The notes below the pieces were generated by a model, which saw nothing but the letters and a program-made list of their open reading frames with translations, did no database searches and had not been told where the DNA came from. DNA of 35,823 nucleotides. It comes from Candidatus Kuenenia stuttgartensis. Its GTDB lineage: Bacteria; Planctomycetota; Planctomycetia; Isosphaerales; Isosphaeraceae. How positions within the stretch are numbered: position 1 is the first letter of the stretch; each line of letters opens with the position of its first letter. Made by a program: the position numbers and the translations under genes. The stretch covers positions 1 to 35,823 of the forward strand of contig CAMBZY010000001.1 of NCBI GenBank assembly GCA_945872325.1, in the 5' to 3' direction. Below, one piece after another: positions 7,427 to 16,236 of this stretch.

Positions 7427-8197
7427 TCAGATCAGACTCTCAAGAACAAGCTTTAGCTTGCGCACTTCAGCCTCGGTATCAAACGGGCTGTCGGGCCGAT
7501 CCTCGATCGCCACCACCAGGCCACGCTTGTATCCAGATCTCTGCAACTGGCTGACCACTCGATTGTACTCAATCTGGCCCTGGCCAATTTTCATCTGGAA
7601 TTCGCCAGGCTTCCGGCCCGTATCGCGCAGTCTTGCGTTCTGTACGTAAGGATAGACTTCATCGAACGATGCGCTTTGGAATGGCCCGTTGATATAGTGG
7701 CTGGGGTCGAGTGTCAGACCCAGTCCTGGGATACTCCGGCAAAGTGCCACCGCATCGGCCGGCATCGCTGTGGTTCCATCGGAAGTGGTCGATACCGTCA
7801 GGACAATTCCCTGCCGGGCCGCAATCCCCATCAGTTCTTTCAGACGCTTCTGTTCCACATCGGACGGAGTGCCTGATGGTGATGGCATGATCGACACCAC
7901 AGCTACGCTCATCGACTTGGCAAGCCAGCAAAGTGCTTCGAACTGACGCTTTTGATCGTCGAGGCTCTCTGTTTCAAAACGAATGTCAAACGAGCTTGGC
8001 AAAAGACCTGACGCTGTGCGAATTCTTTGAAGAGCGTGCTCTTTATTCTCGGTAATCCAGGAAGGCTTCAAGACTTCGTGTACGGAAGGACCGCTGAAAA
8101 CGTACTCGACACGGTCAAATTCCAGATCCGCCATCCGACGCATCGCCTTGTCAAACGGCATCTGAGCAAAGCATAGGGTGCTACAAGCCACAAACAT
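7427..8197 (-). CDS. Sugar phosphate isomerase/epimerase-like TIM barrel protein
   Basis: A 256-residue protein of the xylose-isomerase-like/AP-endonuclease-2 TIM-barrel superfamily. Barrel strands with likely metal or substrate residues are visible: FDRVEYVFSGP, VAVVSIMPSPSG, GIVLTVSTTSDG, LGLTLDPSHYINGP (Asp and His at the usual metal-site strand), and a final VVAIEDRP. Relatives isomerise or epimerise keto-sugars or inositol derivatives using a divalent metal; the actual substrate cannot be told. The ATG at 8197 is chosen because AGGAGGG lies 4-5 bases before it; an in-frame ATG at 8245 would add 16 residues with no such site. The protein begins MFVACSTLCF and shows no membrane segment, suggesting a cytoplasmic enzyme. 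The exported protein gene upstream is on the same strand. Confidence 0.8.
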   Translation of the reverse strand: MFVACSTLCFAQMPFDKAMRRMADLEFDRVEYVFSGPSVHEVLKPSWITENKEHALQRIRTASGLLPSSFDIRFETESLDDQKRQFEALCWLAKSMSVAVVSIMPSPSGTPSDVEQKRLKELMGIAARQGIVLTVSTTSDGTTAMPADAVALCRSIPGLGLTLDPSHYINGPFQSASFDEVYPYVQNARLRDTGRKPGEFQMKIGQGQIEYNRVVSQLQRSGYKRGLVVAIEDRPDSPFDTEAEVRKLKLVLESLI

Positions 8198-8352
8198 CAC
8201 GCCCTCCTGACATTTCCACACATGTTCTAAAACCAGGCCCAACAAACACTTTGATGCTTCATCAGGCCAAAACCGGTACGACCTTCATCATCAAGCCAAC
8301 AGCTTTGGAACACCGCCTGCGCCCCATGCCGCTGACTTGTCATACCAGATCA

Positions 8353-8368
8353 TGTTATGATCATAACA
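8353..8368. promoter_or_regulatory. 16-bp perfect palindrome, possible operator
   Basis: TGTTATGATCATAACA is a perfect 16-bp palindrome without a loop. It begins 3 bases past the stop codon of the 625-residue gene and lies about 155 bases upstream of the isomerase-like gene. Loop-less symmetry suits a dimeric DNA-binding protein better than a terminator. Confidence 0.45.
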
Positions 8369-8371
8369 ACT

Positions 8372-10249
8372 TTAACGAATTTTCGGACGATTCGATAGAT
8401 CATCCGTAAACCCACGGGCCGTTCTTTCCACGCCCCGACCATGACGCCGCTCGACAGATATGCCGTCGCTGAGCCGGAAAAAATCTGCCAGACGCGATTC
8501 CCGGTAGGCTTGCAAAGCCGCCATCAACCGCCGTCCACGTGTCTTCTCGGAATTCGATTGCACACCCATAACCATGTTTGACTGAGGCTTCGATCGGTGC
8601 TCCATCAATTCGTCATAACGTGTTTGCACAATATCTTTTGCCTCTTCCGGTAAACTCACTTTAAAACTCACTGTGGATGTGATCCCTGACTCAAGCTCCA
8701 CTTGTCCCCAGCTCTTGGGCGGAACGATCAGGTGGATTGTCGCGCCCGATCCGTTTTGCATGGAACGGGCCTCCTCGAATGACGCATCAAAACGAACATT
8801 ATTTTTTTGGGATTCTTCCGACGATGACACCAATTCCACTTCCATCCGGCATGGCAACGGATTGAAAAACACCACCAGATTCGAATTTGAGATCGGAAAT
8901 GTCCGAATCGTCATACCCTGAAGTGAAATCCTGCCCACGGACTCTTCATCAACGGATATCAATGGCAATCGCTCGAACCGACGATTCCAGTCCGCAATTT
9001 TCAACTCGTGCCCCTTGAAGGCCGACCGATCAATCATCAGCCATTGGGCGTCGTGCCGGGACATGTAGCAGACAAGTGCAGATTCGATTTGCCCTGACCG
9101 ATGGATTCCAGCCTGTTTTGCGATTTCAGGACCAGTCTCAGGCTGCTTTGACATGGGCTGACTCAGCCAGTGCCCACGAACGGATAAGCCGTCGAGTGCT
9201 GATTCCATGTCCGGATGTGCGACCAATTCCCGGCCAGTGCGAGGTTCCGATAGCGATTCCGATCCGATCACTTCCAGGCTGGCTGATGATCGCCAAAGGC
9301 TCGGTTCAAATGCCATCCATCGCCAGGCATTCACAGGCGAAACACCGGTCCGCTCGGCTTCATCAAAAAGCGACTGAGATGATTCGCTCGAAAACGCAGG
9401 GGCTGCAATGGTGAGCTTCAGGCCGGTCAACTCGTAGGTCTGATCAGCTATAGACTTATAAAATTCCGACACCCTGCGGGACCGCCAGGTCAGCCACGGC
9501 ATGAGCCCTGCTGAGCGAACGAAAGCCTTGCGATCATCATCATTTGCAAGCCTTTGAGACCACTCACCTTCGAGACCCGTTTCCTGAAGAAACAGGCGGA
9601 AAGTCGACTCGTTCAAGCCCGCCTCACAGCCGTTCGGCAGTCCCACTGGCGGAGTCAGTGCTAGAAACAGACCACTGACAACAGGCTTGCCTTCCCTGGT
9701 CCGCAAATCTGCCAGCTCACGGACCCGTTTGATCATCGCCGACTGATAATTTTTAAGATATCTGGGATCAAGTATCGGCACAGTCTTTTCGGAATCCATC
9801 TCTTGATTCAGTAATGATTTGGGCGCCAGTTCGAACCAGACTTCCATACCATTTTCAACCAGTGCACGCGAAGCACTCAACCAGTGATCCTTCTGATCCG
9901 AAGCAAACGGATCAGGCAATATTGCTCGGCCTGCATGACTGCAATTCATTTCTTTGACTAGATTTACAGCAAACTGGCTAGAGCTCGAAACTGGGTCTGT
10001 GCTGCCGTTTGTGGTCAGTAGGTCTTCGGCCTGATATCGCAGGGCGACCTTGCGACGGGGCGCAGTTTTCAAGGCCGGAGAGAGCTCTGAATTTACAATA
10101 ATCGCAGGTAGGTCAATGGCTTGGGATGATTCGCAAAAAAACGAGTTCATGGCGAGAGCCATGACGAATAAGATTTTCTTCAGAATATGATACCGACAAT
10201 GCATCGAAGACAAACGAGACGGCTCCGCCGTTAGATTCAGTCTGTCCAT
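8372..10249 (-). CDS. Exported protein of unknown function, possibly glycoside-hydrolase-like
   Basis: A 625-residue protein with an N-terminal export signal (KKILFVMALAMNSFFCESSQA, preceded by a longer hydrophilic stretch). The first 300 residues have a pattern seen in TIM-barrel glycosidase-like planctomycete proteins: VALRYQAEDLL, LVENGMEVWFELAP, DPRYLKNYQSAMIKRVRELADLR and VVSGLFLALTPP. The C-terminal third looks like beta-sandwich domains (VVFFNPLPCRMEVELVSS, IHLIVPPKSWGQVELESG). No catalytic pair could be assigned with confidence. The ATG at 10249 has AGGG about 6 bases upstream; an ATG at 10204 would give a more typical signal peptide but has no clear ribosome site. A carbohydrate-related role is a weak inference, supported only by fold impression and by the isomerase-like neighbour. 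Confidence 0.65.
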   Translation of the reverse strand: MDRLNLTAEPSRLSSMHCRYHILKKILFVMALAMNSFFCESSQAIDLPAIIVNSELSPALKTAPRRKVALRYQAEDLLTTNGSTDPVSSSSQFAVNLVKEMNCSHAGRAILPDPFASDQKDHWLSASRALVENGMEVWFELAPKSLLNQEMDSEKTVPILDPRYLKNYQSAMIKRVRELADLRTREGKPVVSGLFLALTPPVGLPNGCEAGLNESTFRLFLQETGLEGEWSQRLANDDDRKAFVRSAGLMPWLTWRSRRVSEFYKSIADQTYELTGLKLTIAAPAFSSESSQSLFDEAERTGVSPVNAWRWMAFEPSLWRSSASLEVIGSESLSEPRTGRELVAHPDMESALDGLSVRGHWLSQPMSKQPETGPEIAKQAGIHRSGQIESALVCYMSRHDAQWLMIDRSAFKGHELKIADWNRRFERLPLISVDEESVGRISLQGMTIRTFPISNSNLVVFFNPLPCRMEVELVSSSEESQKNNVRFDASFEEARSMQNGSGATIHLIVPPKSWGQVELESGITSTVSFKVSLPEEAKDIVQTRYDELMEHRSKPQSNMVMGVQSNSEKTRGRRLMAALQAYRESRLADFFRLSDGISVERRHGRGVERTARGFTDDLSNRPKIR

Positions 10250-10366
10250 ACAGACCCTGATCAGCCCAGTTCATCCATATTATCGGCCTTTCCCTATTTC
10301 AAAGTTGACATGGAAATCTGGAACCAAACGAATTGAGGCAAAATATAAGCACGATCAACCAACATT

Positions 10367-10398
10367 TCCGGTTCCCTGAGAGACTCGCGGGAACCGGA
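10367..10398 (-). terminator. Hairpin after the FAD/Fe-S oxidoreductase gene
   Basis: TCCGGTTCCC (10367-10376) and GGGAACCGGA (10389-10398) form a perfect 10-bp stem, and GAG/CTC in the loop can add pairs. It starts about 27 bases past the stop codon of the gene at 10426-13383. There is no strong T-tract, so termination may need a factor. Confidence 0.55.
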
Positions 10399-10425
10399 GT
10401 AAATCGCCTGTCAACAGCCCTTAAA

Positions 10426-13383
10426 TTACGATTTTAACTGACGTTCCAGCAATTGCAACGGGTGCAGAGCCTCGATTCCTGCCAGATCTTCCACCTGGGC
10501 CCTGCAACTGGTGCCTGATGCCACAAGTATCGACTCAGGAGCATCTTTGACGGCCTTGAGCAAGACTCTCTCAGCAAGCGCCTGACTCATCTCATAGTGG
10601 GACTTATCATAGCCAAAAGAACCCGCCATGCCGCAGCATCCGCTATCAAGCTCATTCAGATGAAGATCTGGAATCAGCTTCAATGCGGCCACCGTATCCG
10701 CCGTGCTGAAAACCGCCTTCTGCTGACAGTGGCCATGAAGAATGACCGATCTCTCGAGCGACTTAAATTCCAACAAGCCTTGCTTTTCAGCCATGGCGAG
10801 TAGTTTTTCGACCTGAATGGTGGCCTTGGCGACCTCCAAGGCATCATCGCCAAGCCTCAGGTTCTTATAGTCGTCTGCCAGCATGGTCAAACAGCTAGGT
10901 TCCACACCCACAATCGGTACTCCAGCCCTCGCTGATGGAGCCAAACGTTCGACCATGGCCTGAGCCTGTTCGTGACCAATATCGAGCAGCCCCTTGGAAA
11001 CGGCGGGCCGTCCACAACAAAGCCCACCTACCAACTCCACTTCATAACCGGCTTTTTCCAATAACCTTACAGCCGACTGGCCAATTTCGGGATGATTGTA
11101 AGTGGTGAAGCAGTCGTCCAGCAGGATGACCTTTCCGAGGGTTGATTTTGCATTCCGAGAGAGTTTTTGATGCGTCCTGAACCAACTTCGAAAATTCTTT
11201 GATCCGACAAAGAGCGGCAAAGTACGGCGCCGATCAAGTCCCACAAATCGTTCCAGCAATCGCTTCACCAGCTTCGACTGGATCATTCTGTTGGCTAAGG
11301 GGGCGAATCGAGATCCCCAGCGGTTCAGGACATGCACATGCCCAAAGATCAGGGCCGCCAGATCGGGCCCTCCGCGTTCTTTATGGACCTGATGAAGGAC
11401 TTCGCTTTTGAGTCTGGCCATGTCCACGCCTGACGGACACTCGCTTTTACACGCCTTGCAGCCAAGACATAAATCCATCGCTTCAAGCAGGCCGGGGTGA
11501 TCCCACTTTCGGTCTTTCCCAAGTCGGCCGCTCATCACCTCGCGAAGCACGTTCGCCCGGCCTCGTGTGGAATGCTCTTCATCGCGCGTAATCATATAAC
11601 TCGGGCACATCGTGCCAGTATCCGTCTTGCGGCAAGCGCCCACACCGGAACAAAGCTCGACAGCCTGAGCCAGCCCGCCCTGATCGTCAAAATCAAAGCC
11701 CGTGACATCTGGTACTGTGGCGAAATAATCCGGGCTGATTCGCAAATGGTCCGTCAGTTCCGGCTCAGCGGCCACCTTTCCGGGATTCATCTGGTTGGAT
11801 GAATCAAAGGCGTATTTGACTTGCTTGAAGACATCAAAGACTCTGTCTCCAAAGATCTTGCGATTCCAGCGACTGCGAGCCAGACCATCTCCATGCTCGC
11901 CCGACATCGCCCCGCCAAACTCGGCTACAAGACTCGAAACCTCTTCCGCAATGGCCTTGAGTTGCTCCAGACCACCATTCGTTTTCATATTCAAAACAGG
12001 CCTGATGTGAAGACAACCAACATCGGCGTGTCCATAGCACGAAGCCTGGGTCCCATGACTGGCAATAATTGCCATAAACCGATCGTAAAATTCCGGAAGT
12101 ACCTGCGGATCAACCGCCGTATCTTCCACAAAGGCCACCGGCTTGGAATCCCCAGGCATACCCATGAGCAAAGAGAGACCTGCTTTACGCACCTTCCAAA
12201 AATTATCCTTGGCTGATGCCGTCAGGTTCTTGACGATCCCCAGCACGGAACCGTTTCCAGCCAGTTCCCGTTCGATAGTTGCAGCCTTTTCCGCAAGTTC
12301 CTCAGGTGTTTCGGCATAAAGCTGTGCAGCCAGAACGGCCTCCGGGTCGCCCGATGCAAACGTCACCAGCTTGGAATATTCCGGATGTGCCAATGCCAGA
12401 TCCAGAATCATCCGGTCGATCATCTCGACAGCCGCAGGACCACCAGCGAGATAGGCTGGAAGGCTGTTTAAGGCATCTTTGATGGTTCTGTGAGAAACCA
12501 CAACCAGGCCCTGACACGGCGGAATTGGCACAACTCGCACATCGGCAGCCGTGATGACGCCCAAAGTGCCTTCGGAACCGACGATGATTTTCGCCAGATT
12601 GAATTGCCAGGGATCATCCTTCCAACCCTCGGCCCGAACGGGCATCCCCGGGATGAATTCGTCAAGATTGTAGCCGCTCACCCGCCTGAGGATTCGTGGA
12701 TACCGGGCAATGATCTCTTCACGATTCTCAGCCACCAGATCCCGCACCGTTTTGTGCAGATATCCAAGCCGACCACCGTTTTCAATCATCGTAGTCAGGG
12801 CTTTTTCATCAAGTCCCTGGAATCGGGCGGGCATACCGCCTGACAGAACCACTTCCACAGCCGTCACATGGTCAATCGTTTTGCCATAGCGCAAGCTTCG
12901 GGCGCCGGCGGAGTTATTGCCGATCATGCCGCCGAGGGTGGCTCGGTCACTGGTGGAAACATCGGGGCCGAACATCAGGCCCAGTGGCTTCAGGTGGCGG
13001 TTGAGTTGGTCGCAGACCACGCCTGGCTCGACCCGCACGATCATCCGGTCGCGATCCACAATTCCGATCCGGTTCATATACTTTGAGCAGTCGATAATCA
13101 GACCTGCTCCAATCGTCTGCCCGGAAAGACTTGTGGCGGCACCTCTTGAGATGATGGACACGCCGAGTTCGGCCGCAATTTCTACGGCCTTGGCCACATC
13201 TTCAGCAGATCGGGGCAGAAATACACCTACGGGAGGGATCTCATAAAGCGAGGCATCTGTGGAGTATAGAGAACGCGCTGTATCGTCGAACCGGGCTTCG
13301 CCTTTGGTCTCTTCGGCCAGACGGGCGGCGAGCTTTTCGAGAATCTTATCCGTAAATGTGGCTTTGCCGGATGTGGCTTGCAT
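10426..13383 (-). CDS. FAD-linked oxidase/Fe-S oxidoreductase fusion (YdiJ-type 2-hydroxyacid dehydrogenase)
   Basis: 985 residues, two enzymes in one chain. Residues about 50-290 are an FAD-binding type 4 domain (VFLPRSAEDVAKAV, GGMIGNNSAGARSLRYGKT, GSEGTLGVIT). About 300-540 is the FAD-oxidase C-terminal domain (SCYGHADVGCLHIRP, GEHGDG). A ferredoxin-like region follows, with Cys578, 584 and 593 and the classical CLGCKACKSECP (Cys639, 642, 645, 649). Two CCG domains come last (GLCCGRP at 789-790, GCCGMAG at 916-917). This order and length match the family of E. coli YdiJ, which oxidises D-2-hydroxyacids such as D-2-hydroxyglutarate and passes electrons through Fe-S centres; D-lactate or glycolate are alternatives. 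It is probably membrane-associated without its own helices. All recognisable cofactor residues are present. Confidence 0.9.
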   Translation of the reverse strand: MQATSGKATFTDKILEKLAARLAEETKGEARFDDTARSLYSTDASLYEIPPVGVFLPRSAEDVAKAVEIAAELGVSIISRGAATSLSGQTIGAGLIIDCSKYMNRIGIVDRDRMIVRVEPGVVCDQLNRHLKPLGLMFGPDVSTSDRATLGGMIGNNSAGARSLRYGKTIDHVTAVEVVLSGGMPARFQGLDEKALTTMIENGGRLGYLHKTVRDLVAENREEIIARYPRILRRVSGYNLDEFIPGMPVRAEGWKDDPWQFNLAKIIVGSEGTLGVITAADVRVVPIPPCQGLVVVSHRTIKDALNSLPAYLAGGPAAVEMIDRMILDLALAHPEYSKLVTFASGDPEAVLAAQLYAETPEELAEKAATIERELAGNGSVLGIVKNLTASAKDNFWKVRKAGLSLLMGMPGDSKPVAFVEDTAVDPQVLPEFYDRFMAIIASHGTQASCYGHADVGCLHIRPVLNMKTNGGLEQLKAIAEEVSSLVAEFGGAMSGEHGDGLARSRWNRKIFGDRVFDVFKQVKYAFDSSNQMNPGKVAAEPELTDHLRISPDYFATVPDVTGFDFDDQGGLAQAVELCSGVGACRKTDTGTMCPSYMITRDEEHSTRGRANVLREVMSGRLGKDRKWDHPGLLEAMDLCLGCKACKSECPSGVDMARLKSEVLHQVHKERGGPDLAALIFGHVHVLNRWGSRFAPLANRMIQSKLVKRLLERFVGLDRRRTLPLFVGSKNFRSWFRTHQKLSRNAKSTLGKVILLDDCFTTYNHPEIGQSAVRLLEKAGYEVELVGGLCCGRPAVSKGLLDIGHEQAQAMVERLAPSARAGVPIVGVEPSCLTMLADDYKNLRLGDDALEVAKATIQVEKLLAMAEKQGLLEFKSLERSVILHGHCQQKAVFSTADTVAALKLIPDLHLNELDSGCCGMAGSFGYDKSHYEMSQALAERVLLKAVKDAPESILVASGTSCRAQVEDLAGIEALHPLQLLERQLKS

Positions 13384-13583
13384 GGTCGACCTGATTCCGT
13401 GACGTGTGGCCTGAATGTTTTTGGATTATACGGCTTTTGATAACCACTTCGCGACTCTGTTGTAGGTCTCAGATTCAAAACAATCGAAGAAGAGCATCAG
13501 CCTCGCCGATCTCGACCTGAATTTGTGCGACGTCCATCCTCTTGCAAAATCAAACAAATCCGTTCATCCTGTAGTTTATTGAC

Positions 13584-13601
13584 CGCCTAGTCTATTAGGC
13601 G
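13584..13601. repeat. Short inverted repeat upstream of the RidA-family gene
   Basis: CGCCTA and TAGGCG are perfect 6-bp arms around GTCTAT, ending about 40 bases before the RidA-family start in the divergent spacer. It could be an operator or a chance match. Confidence 0.3.
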
Positions 13602-13641
13602 TGAATCCAAATCTTCAGACACATCAGGAATTTCATCGACC

Positions 13642-14082
13642 ATGACTCCACAAGAAAAAGCCGAATCACTGGGTATCAAGTTCACGAAACAGGAACCCGC
13701 ATATCTGGCGATGGTGGTTCGCACAGGTAACCTGCTGATCACATCGGGCCACGTCAGCGATATCAAGGGCAAGCTGGGCGATGGGACAACGGTCGAGCAA
13801 GGCAAACTGGCCGCTCGCGAATGTGCAGAGAAAATCCTCAATTCGATCTGGAACATCCACGGATCTCTGAACGGCCTTCGAGTCTTGAAATTGCTGGGCT
13901 GCGTGAATTCCACACTTGATTTCCATGAGCAGCACCTGGTGATCAATGGTTGCAGTGATCTGCTTCATGAAATCTATGGCAAGACCACCGACGGTTTTCA
14001 CGCCAGAAGCGCACTTGGCTTCGCCCAGATCCCAACAGGCTCAGCCGTTGAGGTGGAAGCGATTTTTGAAATCAAGTCGTGA
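13642..14082 (+). CDS. RidA/YjgF-family protein (enamine/imine deaminase-like)
   Basis: A 146-residue single-domain protein. The C-terminal signature HARSALGFAQIPTGSAVEVEA corresponds to the RidA motif in which an Arg (here Arg122) binds the substrate carboxylate. GNLLITSGHVSD near the N-terminus is the other conserved strand. RidA enzymes hydrolyse reactive enamine/imine intermediates, such as 2-aminoacrylate from PLP enzymes, in the cytoplasm as trimers. The length and the SLGIKF start resemble the longer RidA-like subgroup rather than the 128-residue archetype, so substrate preference may differ. The ATG at 13642 has AGGAA about 11 bases upstream. It is transcribed divergently from the oxidoreductase and ends at a strong terminator, so it is probably monocistronic. 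Confidence 0.88.
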   Translation: MTPQEKAESLGIKFTKQEPAYLAMVVRTGNLLITSGHVSDIKGKLGDGTTVEQGKLAARECAEKILNSIWNIHGSLNGLRVLKLLGCVNSTLDFHEQHLVINGCSDLLHEIYGKTTDGFHARSALGFAQIPTGSAVEVEAIFEIKS

Positions 14083-14111
14083 TCGCTGGTTGGGATAATA
14101 TAAAAGCGATG

Positions 14112-14137
14112 AGGTGGGATTCGTCCCACCTTTTTTT
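14112..14137 (+). terminator. Rho-independent terminator of the RidA-family gene
   Basis: AGGTGGGA (14112-14119), the tetraloop TTCG and TCCCACCT (14124-14131) form a perfect 8-bp stem, and T continues from 14131 to 14137. This is the clearest intrinsic terminator in the window. Confidence 0.95.
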
Positions 14138-14140
14138 AAA

Positions 14141-14291
14141 CTATAGTTCAGTGACGGGCATTTTTTCGAGGAGGATATGCCGGAACAGGGCCTGCCATCC
14201 ATCGGTGATAATTTTGTGGCCAGCCGGAGTGATGAGCCCTTCGTAAAGGGTCGAAAAGTCGTTTTTGTCGAGGATCGATTATGTGAGTCAT
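14141..14291 (-). pseudogene. Transposase N-terminal remnant, frameshifted and truncated
   Basis: Read from the ATG at 14291, the frame gives MTHIIDPRQKRLFDPL. After a one-base shift at about the Leu codon, the second frame reads YEGLITPAGHKIITDGW, then QALFRHILLEKMPV, then a TAG at 14141-14143. Joined, this resembles the first 50 or so residues of a DDE transposase family whose members begin with a DPRQ..LFDP..G...P.....I..GWQ.LFR..IL..MPV pattern (IS1182-like, from memory). The rest of the transposase is absent; the fragment ends against the RidA-family terminator. It is a dead relic. Confidence 0.7.
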
Positions 14292-14298
14292 GGTGAAC

Positions 14299-14393
14299 GT
14301 AACCCCCTGTAGTAAAAGGGATATCATACCTAAGCCGCCATCTGAAATCAAGTGTAAACCATTGATTTAACACAAGAATACAGAGGGAGTTAC
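14299..14393. repeat. Imperfect inverted repeat pair flanking about 67 bp, possible IS or MITE end
   Basis: GTAACCCCCTGTA (14299-14311) faces TACAGAGGGAGTTAC (14379-14393), which pair with about two differences. They sit immediately upstream of the transposase remnant and could be the relic of an insertion-sequence end or a leader structure. Nothing coding is supported from 14292 to 14497. Confidence 0.35.
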
Positions 14394-14497
14394 GGCGTAA
14401 AACAGGATTGTTTAGTTTTGGCGGGGACGTCCTCATAAACTTACAATCACCATGAAACGGGAATTCCAGCAAGTTTCTCAGCCAGCGATGATTTTCA

Positions 14498-15358
14498 TCA
14501 GGGCGTATTGAGTGGCTGAACTGGTGGAGAGAGTGAAAGTGGTGCTTCCAGAGCAGGCGTAGGGGAGACCGTGCCTGCGAATGGGCTTGAAGAGATTGCT
14601 GGCGATGGACTTGAATTCTTCCTGATCTGAGTTCTTGAAATCGGTGGAGATGCCCCTGGCACAGGTGGCAGAGGGGGCTGAGCCAGTGGATCTCGCGCCC
14701 CTGCGGATGCTCCCTTGCCTATCGATGTCTGTACGGGTGTCACGATGGCGACTTTCTCGACCAATCGTTGATACGCCGATTTTGCAGCCGCTCGAACCTC
14801 TGGCGATTTATCGAATTGCGACGTTTTTTCAAGATATTCCAGAGCCGTTGTATCGCCAATCTCGGCAAGCGACCAGGCAGCTGTTTTCCGCACGCTGGCA
14901 TCTTTATCGTTGCGAAGCCGGTCCATCAGAGGGCCAATCGCTTGTGTCGCCTTTTGCCGGCCAAGCAGTATGGCACCGTCACGACGGTTGGAGGCCCAGT
15001 GACTATTGAGCATCTTGAGGGCTGAACCGATCGCATCACTCGGAGGTGTATGCACTTGTACCACTGTTGAAGGGATCTGTTGAGTGATGATCGGTGTGGG
15101 CTGAGTGACAATCACCGTGGACGGTGGAGGTGGGCTGGACGCTGCCGAACCAACCAGCAGACCGGCTCCGAATCCTAATGCTGAGGCGGCAAGGCCAGAA
15201 CCATTATTTTCGTAATGATTGATGACCACAGGGCCGCGGGGTGGTCCTGGACGAAAATTCGGAGGCCGGTTACGGGGCGGTTGGGCATGTGCTCCAGTTT
15301 GGGCCATTCCCAATAAAATGAGTGCAATGCTTGGATAAAAAGCGATTTTCTGGAGCAT
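14498..15358 (-). CDS. Exported HEAT-repeat protein
   Basis: A 286-residue protein with a signal peptide (LQKIAFYPSIALILLGMAQTGAHAQ). A Pro/Arg-rich segment comes first, then a glycine/alanine-rich hydrophobic stretch (GLAASALGFGAGLLVGSAA). A HEAT/PBS-lyase-like repeat pair follows in the middle (ATQAIGPLMDRLRNDKDASVRKTAAWSL.EIGD, then ALEYLEKTSQFDKSPEVRAAAKSAY). The tail is Pro/Ser-rich and probably disordered. HEAT repeats of this kind bind other proteins; no enzymatic motif is present. The ATG at 15358 is chosen because GGGGTGG precedes it and the signal peptide then starts cleanly; an ATG at 15373 adds five residues. The cellular location is periplasmic or envelope. The partner is unknown. 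Confidence 0.75.
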   Translation of the reverse strand: MLQKIAFYPSIALILLGMAQTGAHAQPPRNRPPNFRPGPPRGPVVINHYENNGSGLAASALGFGAGLLVGSAASSPPPPSTVIVTQPTPIITQQIPSTVVQVHTPPSDAIGSALKMLNSHWASNRRDGAILLGRQKATQAIGPLMDRLRNDKDASVRKTAAWSLAEIGDTTALEYLEKTSQFDKSPEVRAAAKSAYQRLVEKVAIVTPVQTSIGKGASAGARDPLAQPPLPPVPGASPPISRTQIRKNSSPSPAISSSPFAGTVSPTPALEAPLSLSPPVQPLNTP

Positions 15359-15616
15359 GATCCACCCCGGCATCCATGCCGAATAGAACGGAAAAGACCC
15401 GTGTCGTCAAATAGGATTCGCCCGAGCATTACACCAAGATTCCGAAATCGGTCAAGTTCGGAACAATTTGGAATGTGTCAAACCGGAAAAGCGCACTTGT
15501 CAGAAATCGCAAAAAGCTATAAACATTGACCTGATTGAGATTCGGCACTGATGGAATGATTCCGTACTGTACCGAATCAAATTGAGATGGTGTGCGGGCA
15601 GGGAGGCTTGCGAACC

Positions 15617-16216
15617 ATGACTGGCGATGAATCAAGACGACGATGGATCACCCGGCTCGCCCAATGTTTATTTGCGGGTGGAGTTTCGGTGCATTCCGGC
15701 TGCTCGATCGCTAAGCGGTTTCGCAACGATCTTCCGGTACCCAACCCGCTTGTGGTTCCGTCGATTGATTTTGAAACCATCTGGAACACGACCATCGCTG
15801 TTCTGGACGAATACTTTGACATAGCCACAGAAAATCGTCAGCAAAGACGCATCGTGACCCAGCCCAAAGTGGGCGGAACGGTTCTGGAGCCTTGGAATCA
15901 GGACTCTGGCGACTTTTATGAGCGAGTGGAATCCACGCTTCAAACCATTCGCCGATATGCGATTGTGACCATCGAACCAGACCCGACCGGCATGGGCCAG
16001 GCCGTGCGTGTGGAAGTCTTTAAAGAGCTTGAGGATATGGTTCGTCCTGAACGTGCACCAGCCGGCCGGGCGATTTTCTCAAACGAATTTCCGGTCAATC
16101 GGTCGCGTGAAGTCGTTGGGCCGGTGGATTTACCACAAGGCTGGATTCCACGAGGTCGCGATTTAATTGTTGAGCAGTCGATCCTTCGCCGACTTCAACG
16201 AAAATTGTTGCTCTAA
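15617..16216 (+). CDS. Probable lipoprotein of unknown function
   Basis: A 199-residue protein. The basic start MTGDESRRRW, the hydrophobic stretch LAQCLFAGGVSVHSGC and the Cys after HSG suggest a lipoprotein signal, although the -3 position is not the usual Leu, so the call is moderate. The mature part has the pattern IDFETIWNTTIAVLDEYFDIATENRQQRRIVTQP, then VESTLQTIRRYAIVTIEP and VRVEVFKELEDM, suggesting a small alpha/beta fold of the kind seen in planctomycete envelope lipoproteins. The ATG at 15617 has GGGAGG about 10 bases upstream; an ATG at 15587 lacks a ribosome site. It is convergent with enolase, and a long hairpin separates them. No function is recognised. Confidence 0.7.
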   Translation: MTGDESRRRWITRLAQCLFAGGVSVHSGCSIAKRFRNDLPVPNPLVVPSIDFETIWNTTIAVLDEYFDIATENRQQRRIVTQPKVGGTVLEPWNQDSGDFYERVESTLQTIRRYAIVTIEPDPTGMGQAVRVEVFKELEDMVRPERAPAGRAIFSNEFPVNRSREVVGPVDLPQGWIPRGRDLIVEQSILRRLQRKLLL

Positions 16217-16236
16217 GACTTATCTACCTAAGAAAT

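Noticed and set aside
14041..14472. Minus-strand frame of 143 codons
   Set aside because: It overlaps the RidA-family gene, its terminator and the transposase relic; composition is not protein-like, and the real coding trace is in other frames.
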